Part shown: piece by piece, positions 7,246-13,935 of the stretch
Layout: each line of letters opens with the position of its first letter
How positions within the stretch are numbered: position 1 is the first letter of the stretch
IMG/VR virus record: IMGVR_UViG_3300025314_000037
Coordinates: 1-45,806 of that record
Source of the DNA: a virus
DNA length: 45,806 nucleotides
Reading direction: 5' to 3' (one strand)
Made by a program: the position numbers and the translations under genes
The notes under the pieces: generated by a model
What the model was told of the DNA's origin: nothing
What the model saw: only the letters and a program-made list of their open reading frames with translations
Database searches by the model: none

Positions 7246-8601
7246 CTAATTTAACCATTTGGGTAATTCCATTTTAATTAATTTATTATACTTATTTTCT
7301 TTTTTATTAATATTCAAACTTTTTGATGTAGCTTTAATCATAAATTCTTGCATTTCTGTAAATTGTTTTTGTTTTTTCTTTATAGTATCAATAACATTTT
7401 GCATTGTATCAGTAGTAATAATGTAAATATTTACTATATTTAATTGACCAAATCTATAGGATCTGTGTATAGCTTGAAAAAGTGATTCAAAGGAATAATC
7501 CAAACTAGCAAATATTTGATTATTACAATTTTGCCAATTTAATCCGTATTGTGCTATTTTTGGTTTAGTTATTAATATTTTAAATTCATTGTTTGCAAAT
7601 CCCAGTAATTTAGATTCTTTCCAATCAATGGAATCATTTCCTTTAACTTCTATTGACCCTTTTATTTCTTTTCTAAGATAATCTCCTTCTTCATTTTGTT
7701 TAATCCAAATAATAAAATTTTCATCGGAATTATTTACAATTTTTACTACCTCTTGTAATCTATCTAATTTAGTTAAACGTAACTCTGAATTAAAATTTGT
7801 TGCACTAATAGCAACTTCATTAAAAAACCCGGCACTTCCTTCTCTTATTTTTGTTTTTATTTGTTTTTCTACTAAATTTAATGGCGGTAATTCATACCCT
7901 TTAGTTAAAAAACCAATATTGCTAGGTTTGGAAAACATTAAAGACCACTGTGCCACAAAATCATAAAAAGCTTCCTTAGCATGTCCTTTTAATTTCCAGT
8001 CAGAAGTTTTGCCCCCATCATGAATAAAATACATGGCAAGCATTTCATTTCTACTCATTATATTTAAAAATTCAGCATGATTTCCTAATTCTATTGAATC
8101 ATTCGGGGAAGGGGTAGCTGTACAAGCTAATTTAAAAAAAGTATTATCAAACATAATCATTATTTTGTTTCTTATTTTTCCTTCAAAATTTTTAATTATA
8201 CTTGATTCATCTAAAACAACACCCCCAAATATACTAGCATCTATATTATCTAATTGTTCATAATTTGTTATATAAATTCCAAGTTCTATTTGTCCTGAAT
8301 ATTTATTAACTTTTATTCCAAATTTTTGTCCTTCTTGTATTGTTTGTGAGCTAACTGCCAATGGAGATATAATTAAAACTGGCTTATTTGTATATTCAAC
8401 GACTTGTTTTGCCCATTCTAGCTGGATAATAGTTTTTCCTAAACCACATCCAGCAAATATAGCAAATTTTCCTTTTTGCAAAGCTTTTTCTACACAGTAT
8501 TTTTGAAAATCAAAAAGATTTTCATTTAAGGCAATGGGAAAAAACCCTATGTTTTGTATAGTTTTTTGTTTTTGTTGTAAAAAATTTAAATAATTTTCCA
8601 T
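7246..8601 (-). CDS. SNF2-like superfamily 2 helicase/translocase
   Basis: 451 residues with Walker A GCGLGKT (51-57), DEx motif DES (131-133), motif III TATPSPND (161-168) and a C-terminal RecA-like lobe ending in the motif VI region QAIHRSYRFGQ. The DES and RFGQ signatures are typical of SNF2-type translocases. It is probably an ATP-driven DNA translocase that strips proteins or remodels forks. It lies 85 bases upstream of the DNA methyltransferase in the same direction and may act with it. A second SNF2-type protein is encoded at 39111-40652; the two are clearly different in sequence. Confidence 0.85.
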   Translation of the reverse strand: MENYLNFLQQKQKTIQNIGFFPIALNENLFDFQKYCVEKALQKGKFAIFAGCGLGKTIIQLEWAKQVVEYTNKPVLIISPLAVSSQTIQEGQKFGIKVNKYSGQIELGIYITNYEQLDNIDASIFGGVVLDESSIIKNFEGKIRNKIMIMFDNTFFKLACTATPSPNDSIELGNHAEFLNIMSRNEMLAMYFIHDGGKTSDWKLKGHAKEAFYDFVAQWSLMFSKPSNIGFLTKGYELPPLNLVEKQIKTKIREGSAGFFNEVAISATNFNSELRLTKLDRLQEVVKIVNNSDENFIIWIKQNEEGDYLRKEIKGSIEVKGNDSIDWKESKLLGFANNEFKILITKPKIAQYGLNWQNCNNQIFASLDYSFESLFQAIHRSYRFGQLNIVNIYIITTDTMQNVIDTIKKKQKQFTEMQEFMIKATSKSLNINKKENKYNKLIKMELPKWLN

Positions 8602-8619
8602 GTTTAAGTTTATATATAA

Positions 8620-8682
8620 TTATCTATGAAAACATATAAAATAAATACTAATAAAGACTAAAATCCAAAGTACATTATCCAT
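8620..8682 (-). CDS. 20-residue hydrophobic micropeptide
   Basis: ATG at 8682 overlaps the end of the zinc-finger gene (stop at 8675), with AGGGG seven bases upstream. After MDN, residues 4-18 are almost entirely hydrophobic (VLWILVFISIYFICF), enough for one membrane-spanning helix. Coupled overlap and binding site favour real translation. The role is unknown; small phage membrane peptides include holin-like and superinfection-exclusion factors, but nothing here decides that. Confidence 0.5.
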   Translation of the reverse strand: MDNVLWILVFISIYFICFHR

Positions 8683-9118
8683 AATTTACCCCTAATCTTA
8701 CTTTATAAATACTATCATTCATTTTAATAAATTCTACCTTATCTGAGCAATCAAGACATCTCCTATTTCCTTTGTGTTTTGATATAAACTTTTTTTCACA
8801 ACATAAGCAGCTTCTTTCCTTTACTGTATTTAATTTTCTATTTAATTTAACTATTTTATATACTTCTAAGGTTCTTTTGTTTGTATCTTTAGACCTACAA
8901 TCAGCACAATAGGCATATAAATAAGTAGGATTTGTTATTTCTGTGAATTTATTACATTTTTTACATAATCTCTCGACTAATTTGGTATTACCATTTTCAT
9001 CAAATCTATAATAAATATTACCAAATCCAATACAATGAGAGCCATACCTTTTTTTATGCTTTGTTGCTTTATCTATAACACCTTCTTTAGTTTTTTCTAA
9101 AGTTTTAACATTAAGCAT
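8675..9118 (-). CDS. Multi-zinc-finger protein (147 aa)
   Basis: ATG at 9118 (MLNVKTLEKTKEG) has GGAGAG seven bases upstream; a TTG two codons earlier is less likely. Four Cys-X2-Cys pairs are present: CKKC and CADC in the middle, CLCC and CLDC near the C terminus, indicating two zinc ribbons. The last finger (ERSCLCCEKKFISK...RCLDC) closely resembles the microprotein at 9355-9540, suggesting relatedness. Probably nucleic-acid binding. It overlaps the upstream gene by 8 bases. Confidence 0.75.
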   Translation of the reverse strand: MLNVKTLEKTKEGVIDKATKHKKRYGSHCIGFGNIYYRFDENGNTKLVERLCKKCNKFTEITNPTYLYAYCADCRSKDTNKRTLEVYKIVKLNRKLNTVKERSCLCCEKKFISKHKGNRRCLDCSDKVEFIKMNDSIYKVRLGVNYG

Positions 9119-9347
9119 ATACAATCTCTCCTATTACTTTGTTATACACTCTTTTCAATTCTGCAAGAATAACAGGAATACTCTTTAAATCTTCTATACA
9201 AGCTTCGTGCTTTAATGCAAGAAACTCAGTTTGCTCTAATTTATCTAAAAATAATGAATCTTCTAATAATTTACAAGCTTGTTTTAATATCTTATGTATT
9301 TCTTTTTTTCTTATTTTTTCTAATTCTTCATATTCCTGTATAGTCAT
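9111..9347 (-). CDS. Helical hypothetical protein (78 aa)
   Basis: Start ATG at 9347 follows GAGG by about 13 bases. The longer frame back to 9524 is not credible because that stretch is the zinc-finger gene read in another frame. The product (MTIQEYEELEKIRKKEIHKI...) is strongly alpha-helical, with a heptad-like E/K/L pattern, and may be a coiled coil. No function recognised. Confidence 0.6.
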   Translation of the reverse strand: MTIQEYEELEKIRKKEIHKILKQACKLLEDSLFLDKLEQTEFLALKHEACIEDLKSIPVILAELKRVYNKVIGEIVYA

Positions 9348-9354
9348 CTTTGAT

Positions 9355-9540
9355 TTATTCCTCTTTATTAAAAGTATACTGCCCAGGCATATAATAATCA
9401 TCAGGATTTTGTTTCTGGTTTCGTTCACATTTTTTACATTTTCTATTATGTGTTCCTTTTGACATAAATTTTTTTCCACAATAGAGACAAATTCGTTCAG
9501 ATTTCCCCCCATATTTTTTTGCATCTATTTTATTTCTAAT
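9355..9540 (-). CDS. Zinc-finger microprotein with no canonical start codon
   Basis: This frame, not the overlapping one that has an ATG at 9524, carries the zinc finger: CLYCGKKFMSKGTHNRKCKKC, a pattern common in small phage proteins. It is open back to a stop near 9566 but contains no ATG, GTG or TTG before the finger. AAAGG lies eight bases before an ATT at 9540 (ATT AGA AAT AAA), the start used here. Alternatively one extra A in the A7 run (9514-9520) would join the ATG at 9524 to this frame. The product ends DDYYMPGQYTFNKEE. The start is unresolved. Confidence 0.6.
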   Translation of the reverse strand: MRNKIDAKKYGGKSERICLYCGKKFMSKGTHNRKCKKCERNQKQNPDDYYMPGQYTFNKEE

Positions 9541-9557
9541 ATTATTTACCTTTAAAA

Positions 9558-9776
9558 TCAGAGAGTGCTTACTTCAGTTTTTTCTAACTCTTTAATATAA
9601 TAATTATATTTTTCTTCTGTAATAATACATTCATCCATAGGTAAGTAAAAAATAAATGCGTCTGCTATATCACTACTACCATAACCACAATTAGTGTTAT
9701 TATTTGTATGCTGTACAAGAAATAAATCAATATATTCAAAATCTTTGTTAAGTTTCTGCTTTAGTGGCATGGTCAC
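9558..9776 (-). CDS. Hypothetical protein (72 aa)
   Basis: GTG at 9776 overlaps the preceding stop as GTGA; ATG two codons on is an alternative. The product reads MTMPLKQKLNKDFEYIDLFL followed by an asparagine-rich turn. No known motif. It is part of a run of five or six tightly packed small genes. Confidence 0.6.
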   Translation of the reverse strand: MTMPLKQKLNKDFEYIDLFLVQHTNNNTNCGYGSSDIADAFIFYLPMDECIITEEKYNYYIKELEKTEVSTL

Positions 9777-10012
9777 TTTCTTAAAGATTCAGGAAATTCA
9801 TCCCTATTAAAATAAGTTTTCCCATCTTTTGCCATACTGTAAGGATTAATTATTTCTTCCGGCAAAGGAAATAACCAATCATCTAAATACTCTTTAACCA
9901 TTATTTGCTTTATTTTTCTCCTTAATTTTCTATTGCAAATTTGTTTATCTTTTTTTTCACTCTCAGCTTTTGTTATTCCAGCTATTGAATTTTTTCTATA
10001 GGATCGTGTCAT
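9773..10012 (-). CDS. Small basic phage protein (79 aa)
   Basis: Starts MTRSYRKNSIAGITKAESEK with GAGGGG upstream. The N-terminal third is very basic (KRKLRRKIKQ-like stretch), suggesting nucleic-acid or ribosome association. Short proteins beginning 'SYRK...I' are widespread in phages of low-GC bacteria; their role is unknown. The last bases overlap the next gene. Confidence 0.65.
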   Translation of the reverse strand: MTRSYRKNSIAGITKAESEKKDKQICNRKLRRKIKQIMVKEYLDDWLFPLPEEIINPYSMAKDGKTYFNRDEFPESLRK

Positions 10013-10033
10013 AACATCCCCTCATCAATTAAT

Positions 10034-10132
10034 TTATATACAAAAGCAAATTCTTTCTTTGTTTAATTCTAGAGGAAAACAAGAAGAGGTTTCTTTGTAA
10101 TAACCTCTCTCTGCTAAGTTAAATAACACCAA
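10034..10132 (-). CDS. Possible 32-residue ORF in the gap after the HU gene
   Basis: From a TTG at 10132 (GTG also available at 10129) the frame encodes LVLFNLAERGYYKETSSCFP and ends ERICFCI. Composition looks protein-like, but there is no ribosome binding site and the frame is short. Otherwise the 10014-10137 gap shows nothing recognisable. Confidence 0.25.
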   Translation of the reverse strand: MVLFNLAERGYYKETSSCFPLELNKERICFCI

Positions 10133-10137
10133 GTTAT

Positions 10138-10413
10138 CTAACTATTCAAGTATTCCTTAAATTTATTGGACATCTTAAATATTACTTTATTTTTAGATAA
10201 TGAATCAACACGTTCCCCATTGCGAGGGTCTCTGCAAATTCTGGGCTTTGTTATTTTTGGTTTGAAGATGCCGAATCCTTGTATTTTTGTAACTATCCCT
10301 AATTTTGAATTTTTTTGTACAGTATCAAAAATATCAGATATAAGATAGTCACTTACTGTTTGATTTAAGTTATATGTTTTGGCTATATATTTAACTAATT
10401 CTTTTTTTGTCAT
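10138..10413 (-). CDS. HU/IHF-family DNA-binding protein
   Basis: 91 residues, the normal length for the family. MTKKELVKYIAKTYN forms the helical dimerisation part; GFGIFKPKITKPRICRDPRNGERV matches the GFG...RxxRNPxTGE segment of the DNA-gripping beta arm. It bends or compacts DNA as a dimer, likely helping replication or packaging of phage DNA. The segment RDPRNGE departs slightly from the usual RNPxTGE. An AAAGGA site precedes the ATG. Confidence 0.88.
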   Translation of the reverse strand: MTKKELVKYIAKTYNLNQTVSDYLISDIFDTVQKNSKLGIVTKIQGFGIFKPKITKPRICRDPRNGERVDSLSKNKVIFKMSNKFKEYLNS

Positions 10414-10429
10414 ATATATTTTCCTTTAT

Positions 10430-10645
10430 TTAAGTTTTTTTATTATATATAAATCTAGTTAAATACCATATAGCTTTCTCTATATCCGTTGTGTCTTTTG
10501 TTTTTTTCCCATTTCTAAGTATGTATTTTATAGCATTTCCTGTGTGAAAATCAAGATTAAAGGCTTCAATTATATCAATAACTTCTATTCCTTTTCCTTG
10601 ATAATAAGATGGATGGTTTATTGTATCATATTTTAACAGTTCCAT
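10430..10645 (-). CDS. DUF3310 (SaV-like) phage protein
   Basis: 71 residues containing HPSYYQGKGIEVIDIIEAF, then GNAIKYILRNGKK and a C-terminal DIEKAIWYLTRF: the conserved pattern of DUF3310 proteins, sometimes annotated nucleotide kinase although no P-loop is present. They are common in phage replication regions; biochemical role not established. It overlaps the upstream gene by 13 bases. Confidence 0.85.
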   Translation of the reverse strand: MELLKYDTINHPSYYQGKGIEVIDIIEAFNLDFHTGNAIKYILRNGKKTKDTTDIEKAIWYLTRFIYNKKT

Positions 10646-10887
10646 ATTGTAATAGTTCCTTTAATTCCAATAATATCTAAATTAAAATTTAAATGTTGAT
10701 TAGTTGCTAATTCACATCGTATTTTATAATTTTTGCCATCAAATATATAATCTTTTACTTTATCAAAAAGTTTCATCTTTATTGAGTCTTCACATTGATT
10801 TTTATTTTCATTATAAAAACTTATAGGAAAACTTTCAATAAAACTATGTTTATAACTATAGGATTGCCAATTGGGATAATTACTCAT
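10633..10887 (-). CDS. Hypothetical protein (84 aa)
   Basis: Starts MSNYPNWQSYSYKHSFIESF and overlaps both neighbours (8 bases with the RNA ligase, 13 with the DUF3310 gene), consistent with coupled translation. The C-terminal half alternates beta-like strands (FNLDIIGIKGTITIW). Not recognised. Confidence 0.6.
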   Translation of the reverse strand: MSNYPNWQSYSYKHSFIESFPISFYNENKNQCEDSIKMKLFDKVKDYIFDGKNYKIRCELATNQHLNFNLDIIGIKGTITIWNC

Positions 10888-12235
10888 TATTTACTTCCCC
10901 AATTTCATTCTTCTTTAAATCTTCACCTTCTTCCATATCTGCTATTCCAGTATCTTTTACAATCCCCTCTAGCAAGCAGAAGAGGAATAATTTATTCTTG
11001 TATATCTTAGTTTTTCCATTAGGACTATCTACTCTAATACATATACCTTCTCTAATATGACTATTATCTATCGGGTCTTTTACATCTTTGTGCTCTGTTA
11101 AATATTCAATAAACGTACTCAAAGCTTTTACATTGCCATCATAAATAAAAGAATCTATTTCAGGTACATGTTTAATTCTGTTCTCTTTGCAAATTTGTTT
11201 AACCCTATTCCATGATAATTCTTCTTGTAATCCGTCAGAATTGATTGTAGTAATTCTATAAACATAGAAATCACACTCTCCTTGTAAACATCCATATTTA
11301 TAAATCATTGGATTAGGAAAACTTTTTGATAAAACTTCATCTTTAATTTTACTTGTATCTACTGGATTCATTATAGGCTTACCAGTATCAGTATAACCTA
11401 CAATTTCAAAATAAAAAATATAGTTTTTAGGTATAATTGGATTAAGTTTTTCTAATATTTTATCTCTAAAATTACTTTTATAGTAATTATTCATTTTACC
11501 ATCACGTAAAATAACTCTTCTGGTTCCATGAATAACTTCATATTTTGTATGTTCTCTGTTATTAAAAAATATTTTATTAATAATTTTCTGAAAAATGTTT
11601 AATTTAATTGGAACTTGTATATTAACTGTTCGCCCTGAACTACCATGTAATTTAGAAGTTATAGTAATCAATGAACCTTTTTCTATATCATTAATATAAT
11701 GCCTAATCTGTTCAGTTTCAAAATGCTCTGGAAACAACTTTCTAATAAAACTATTATAGTATTTTCTAAATTTATTCTCATTATGTGATTTTTTATTTGA
11801 ATCTCCACAATTATAATTTCTGGTTCCTTCACTAATATATTTATTACATATAGGTATATTATTTAATTTATCAAATTTATCACCAACTTTTAATTTAGAA
11901 AGATCATAATCAGTAAAAAACAAAGATGATAAAGGAGCAAAATATCCTTCTGATTTCTCATTCCTGAATTTCTGAACTCTTACTCTTCTATTTTTATCAA
12001 AAAACCCTCCTTTTTTCTCTCCATTTTTTTCATCAGTATATCTTATTAAATCATTAGCTTTAGCATATTCTTCTGAAAGCTGACCATCATCCCCGAAAAA
12101 TACCCCAATATCTCCTACTTTTGAATCAAGTCCTATTATTATCTGATGACCAAGAACTTCTCCTATTAAAAGACGATTAGCAGTAGGATGCTTCTTTGTA
12201 TTATCAATTTTTGCTATTATAGCATTATAAGACAT
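10880..12235 (-). CDS. RNA ligase of the DRB0094 (Rnl5-like) family
   Basis: Joins 3'-OH and 5'-phosphate RNA ends through an enzyme-AMP intermediate. N-terminal residues about 1-120 form the family's OB-like domain (SYNAIIAKIDNTKKHPTANR...). The nucleotidyltransferase core has motif I SKLHGSSG with the AMP-accepting Lys195, motif IV EGICIRVD and motif V KIYKNK near the C terminus. The 451-residue length fits. Phage RNA ligases typically repair tRNA or other RNA cut by host anticodon nucleases. The RlaP-like nucleotidyltransferase at 33702 belongs to a family linked with such ligases. The ATG at 12235 follows AAGGAATAAT at the end of the interrupted dam gene. Confidence 0.85.
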   Translation of the reverse strand: MSYNAIIAKIDNTKKHPTANRLLIGEVLGHQIIIGLDSKVGDIGVFFGDDGQLSEEYAKANDLIRYTDEKNGEKKGGFFDKNRRVRVQKFRNEKSEGYFAPLSSLFFTDYDLSKLKVGDKFDKLNNIPICNKYISEGTRNYNCGDSNKKSHNENKFRKYYNSFIRKLFPEHFETEQIRHYINDIEKGSLITITSKLHGSSGRTVNIQVPIKLNIFQKIINKIFFNNREHTKYEVIHGTRRVILRDGKMNNYYKSNFRDKILEKLNPIIPKNYIFYFEIVGYTDTGKPIMNPVDTSKIKDEVLSKSFPNPMIYKYGCLQGECDFYVYRITTINSDGLQEELSWNRVKQICKENRIKHVPEIDSFIYDGNVKALSTFIEYLTEHKDVKDPIDNSHIREGICIRVDSPNGKTKIYKNKLFLFCLLEGIVKDTGIADMEEGEDLKKNEIGEVNNE

Positions 12236-12239
12236 GATA

Positions 12240-12950
12240 TTATTCCTTTATTATAAATAATTTTTCTATTTTTTCAATTTGACTTTTATTTTTATCTAGT
12301 AAAACAACTCTTTTCTTTTCCCAAATAGATATAAAATTATATGGTGCAACAAATTCTGAAATTAAAACTATGTTGTTTCTGCTCATATTTATACACCATT
12401 CCCAAAATAAATGATATGAAAACTTTGCATTACTTTATTTTATGGTATTTTTATATGGTGGGTCACAATAAATTAAGTAATTATCACATCCTGAAACTTC
12501 TAAAAAATCTCTCCTTTCAAATTTAATACCAAATAAATTAGGAATTTGTTTTATAAAATTTCTAGTTCTTTCCTTGTAAATATTTCTAGGTGTTATCTTA
12601 TCTGCTTTAAAACTTCTTGCAAAACCACCCCAATATTTTGTTGCATAACTTCCAGCAAAACCAATATAACTTCGTAAAGGCTCATTAATCTTGCCTAATT
12701 TAGCGTTGTTATAATCATTCTCAGTGATAGTTAATGGCGGCATCCATCCATTTTGTACTGCATTATAAATACCAATTAATCCACTATGTATATCACATCC
12801 AAATTTATTATCACATTTAATTTTATCAATTATGTTAGCACCACCTACAAAAGGCTCTAAATAATTTTTTATATTATTATTATCTATGTATTTCTGTATT
12901 ATTGGAACAAGATATTTAGCTAGTTTAGCTTTACTTCCTACGTAAACCAT
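12240..12950 (-). pseudogene. dam: DNA adenine methylase (Dam/D12 class) with an in-frame stop
   Basis: The N-terminal 171 residues hold the AdoMet motif LEPFVGGAN (31-39) and catalytic DPPY (163-166). A TAA at 12435-12437 follows DPPYKNTIK. The same frame continues for another 64 codons as homologous C-terminal sequence (FWEWCINMSRNNIVLISEF, then APYNFISIWEKK), exactly as in intact Dam enzymes. So it is one gene with one nonsense codon: a point mutation, a sequencing error, or readthrough. The truncated product lacks part of the catalytic fold. Its end overlaps the ligase ribosome binding site. Confidence 0.85.
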
Positions 12951-12971
12951 ATTTTAAATTATATTTATTAT

Positions 12972-13283
12972 TTAAATTAAAGTTATACTTCTAATATCAC
13001 TTAATCTTATTAATGATTCTTTCTTTGCTGCTTTACCATAGTTATCACTAGCATCTATAACTACAAAAATTTCACTATTTAACTCAATAATTTTTATAAT
13101 TTTAAAAATTTTATCAGATTGAGGTATAACATCTCTTTCCCAAATAATTTTAACAGGCCTATTTATAAAGAATTCCATAATTTTTCTCTCCTTCCAATAA
13201 TTTCCAACAATATTGTTTCCTTTACAATGCTCACAAAAAGCCCTACTAGCACCTGGACTTTGACATACACACAAACATTTCAT
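12972..13283 (-). CDS. Cys-rich small protein with a nested in-frame start (103 or 68 aa)
   Basis: ATG at 13283 overlaps the preceding stop (ATGA) and gives an N terminus with MKCLCVCQSPGASRAFCEHC, a likely zinc-binding knuckle. A second in-frame ATG at 13178 has a far stronger AAGGAGAG site and would yield MEFFINRPVKIIWERD onward without the Cys domain. The downstream part is beta-rich (SH3-like). Both forms may be made. Function unknown. Confidence 0.6.
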   Translation of the reverse strand: MKCLCVCQSPGASRAFCEHCKGNNIVGNYWKERKIMEFFINRPVKIIWERDVIPQSDKIFKIIKIIELNSEIFVVIDASDNYGKAAKKESLIRLSDIRSITLI

Positions 13284-13441
13284 TTAAAAGCTTTAAATAA
13301 TTTTTTTAATAATTTATTTACACTATATTCTATTAATTCTTTTTGACTCATGTTTTTTGTAATCAAACTTTCTCTTTCTTTTATTCTACTTTTCGGAAAA
13401 TAAGCTTTATTAAATTGCTGGATTGAAGTAAATATCTTCAT
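13280..13441 (-). CDS. Small basic helical protein (53 aa)
   Basis: ATG at 13441 overlaps the phosphoesterase stop, and its own stop overlaps the next ATG, so it sits in a chain of ATGA-coupled genes. The product begins MKIFTSIQQFNKAYFPKSRI and ends in a lysine/leucine helix (VNKLLKKLFKAFK). No family recognised. Confidence 0.6.
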   Translation of the reverse strand: MKIFTSIQQFNKAYFPKSRIKERESLITKNMSQKELIEYSVNKLLKKLFKAFK

Positions 13442-13935
13442 TTTATCAAATTTTCTAATAAAATAGGTTTATATTTCAACTCTTCTAGTGCCACAAGTTT
13501 ATGTTTATGGTTTAATATGGAAGCAAATTCTATGTTGTACTCTTCTCTATTTATAACATGAAAATGACCATGCACATTAAGATCGAATCCATTATCTTTT
13601 ACAGGAACATGGCTAAATAGTATCTTTTTTCCAAAATATGTGTCTTGAAATTGTTCACAAATAAAGTCCCAACCATGTGACAAATACCAGTGATTTGACT
13701 TACTTTGATCATGATTACCTTTTACTAAAACTTTTTTATAAGGTAATAATTTTAATTTGCCATGAATCTCTAAATCATTTCCAATACATATATCGCCAAG
13801 ATGAATCAATAAACAATCATTTGGTAATTTTGATAAATTATGCCAAATTATATCTTCATAATTAGATATTCTGTGACCTTTGTCTATTAACATTTGATGG
13901 TTGAAGTGAGTATCCGTGATTAAAAAAATACGCAT
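13438..13935 (-). CDS. Small calcineurin-like metallophosphoesterase
   Basis: 165 residues with the complete set of metal ligands: DTH (Asp8, His10), GD (47-48), GNHD (73-76), His109 and HGH (122-124). This is the compact YfcE/MPP-type phosphoesterase; the likely substrate is a nucleotide or nucleic-acid phosphodiester, not defined by sequence. It directly follows the SbcC-like gene with a 1-base overlap. It is distinct from the larger SbcD-type nuclease at 16282. Confidence 0.85.
   Translation of the reverse strand: MRIFLITDTHFNHQMLIDKGHRISNYEDIIWHNLSKLPNDCLLIHLGDICIGNDLEIHGKLKLLPYKKVLVKGNHDQSKSNHWYLSHGWDFICEQFQDTYFGKKILFSHVPVKDNGFDLNVHGHFHVINREEYNIEFASILNHKHKLVALEELKYKPILLENLIK

Noticed and set aside
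9348-9524. N-terminal half of a 137-residue frame (ATG at 9524)
   Set aside because: It is the shadow of the zinc-finger gene in another frame; only the part from 9347 down is kept as a gene.
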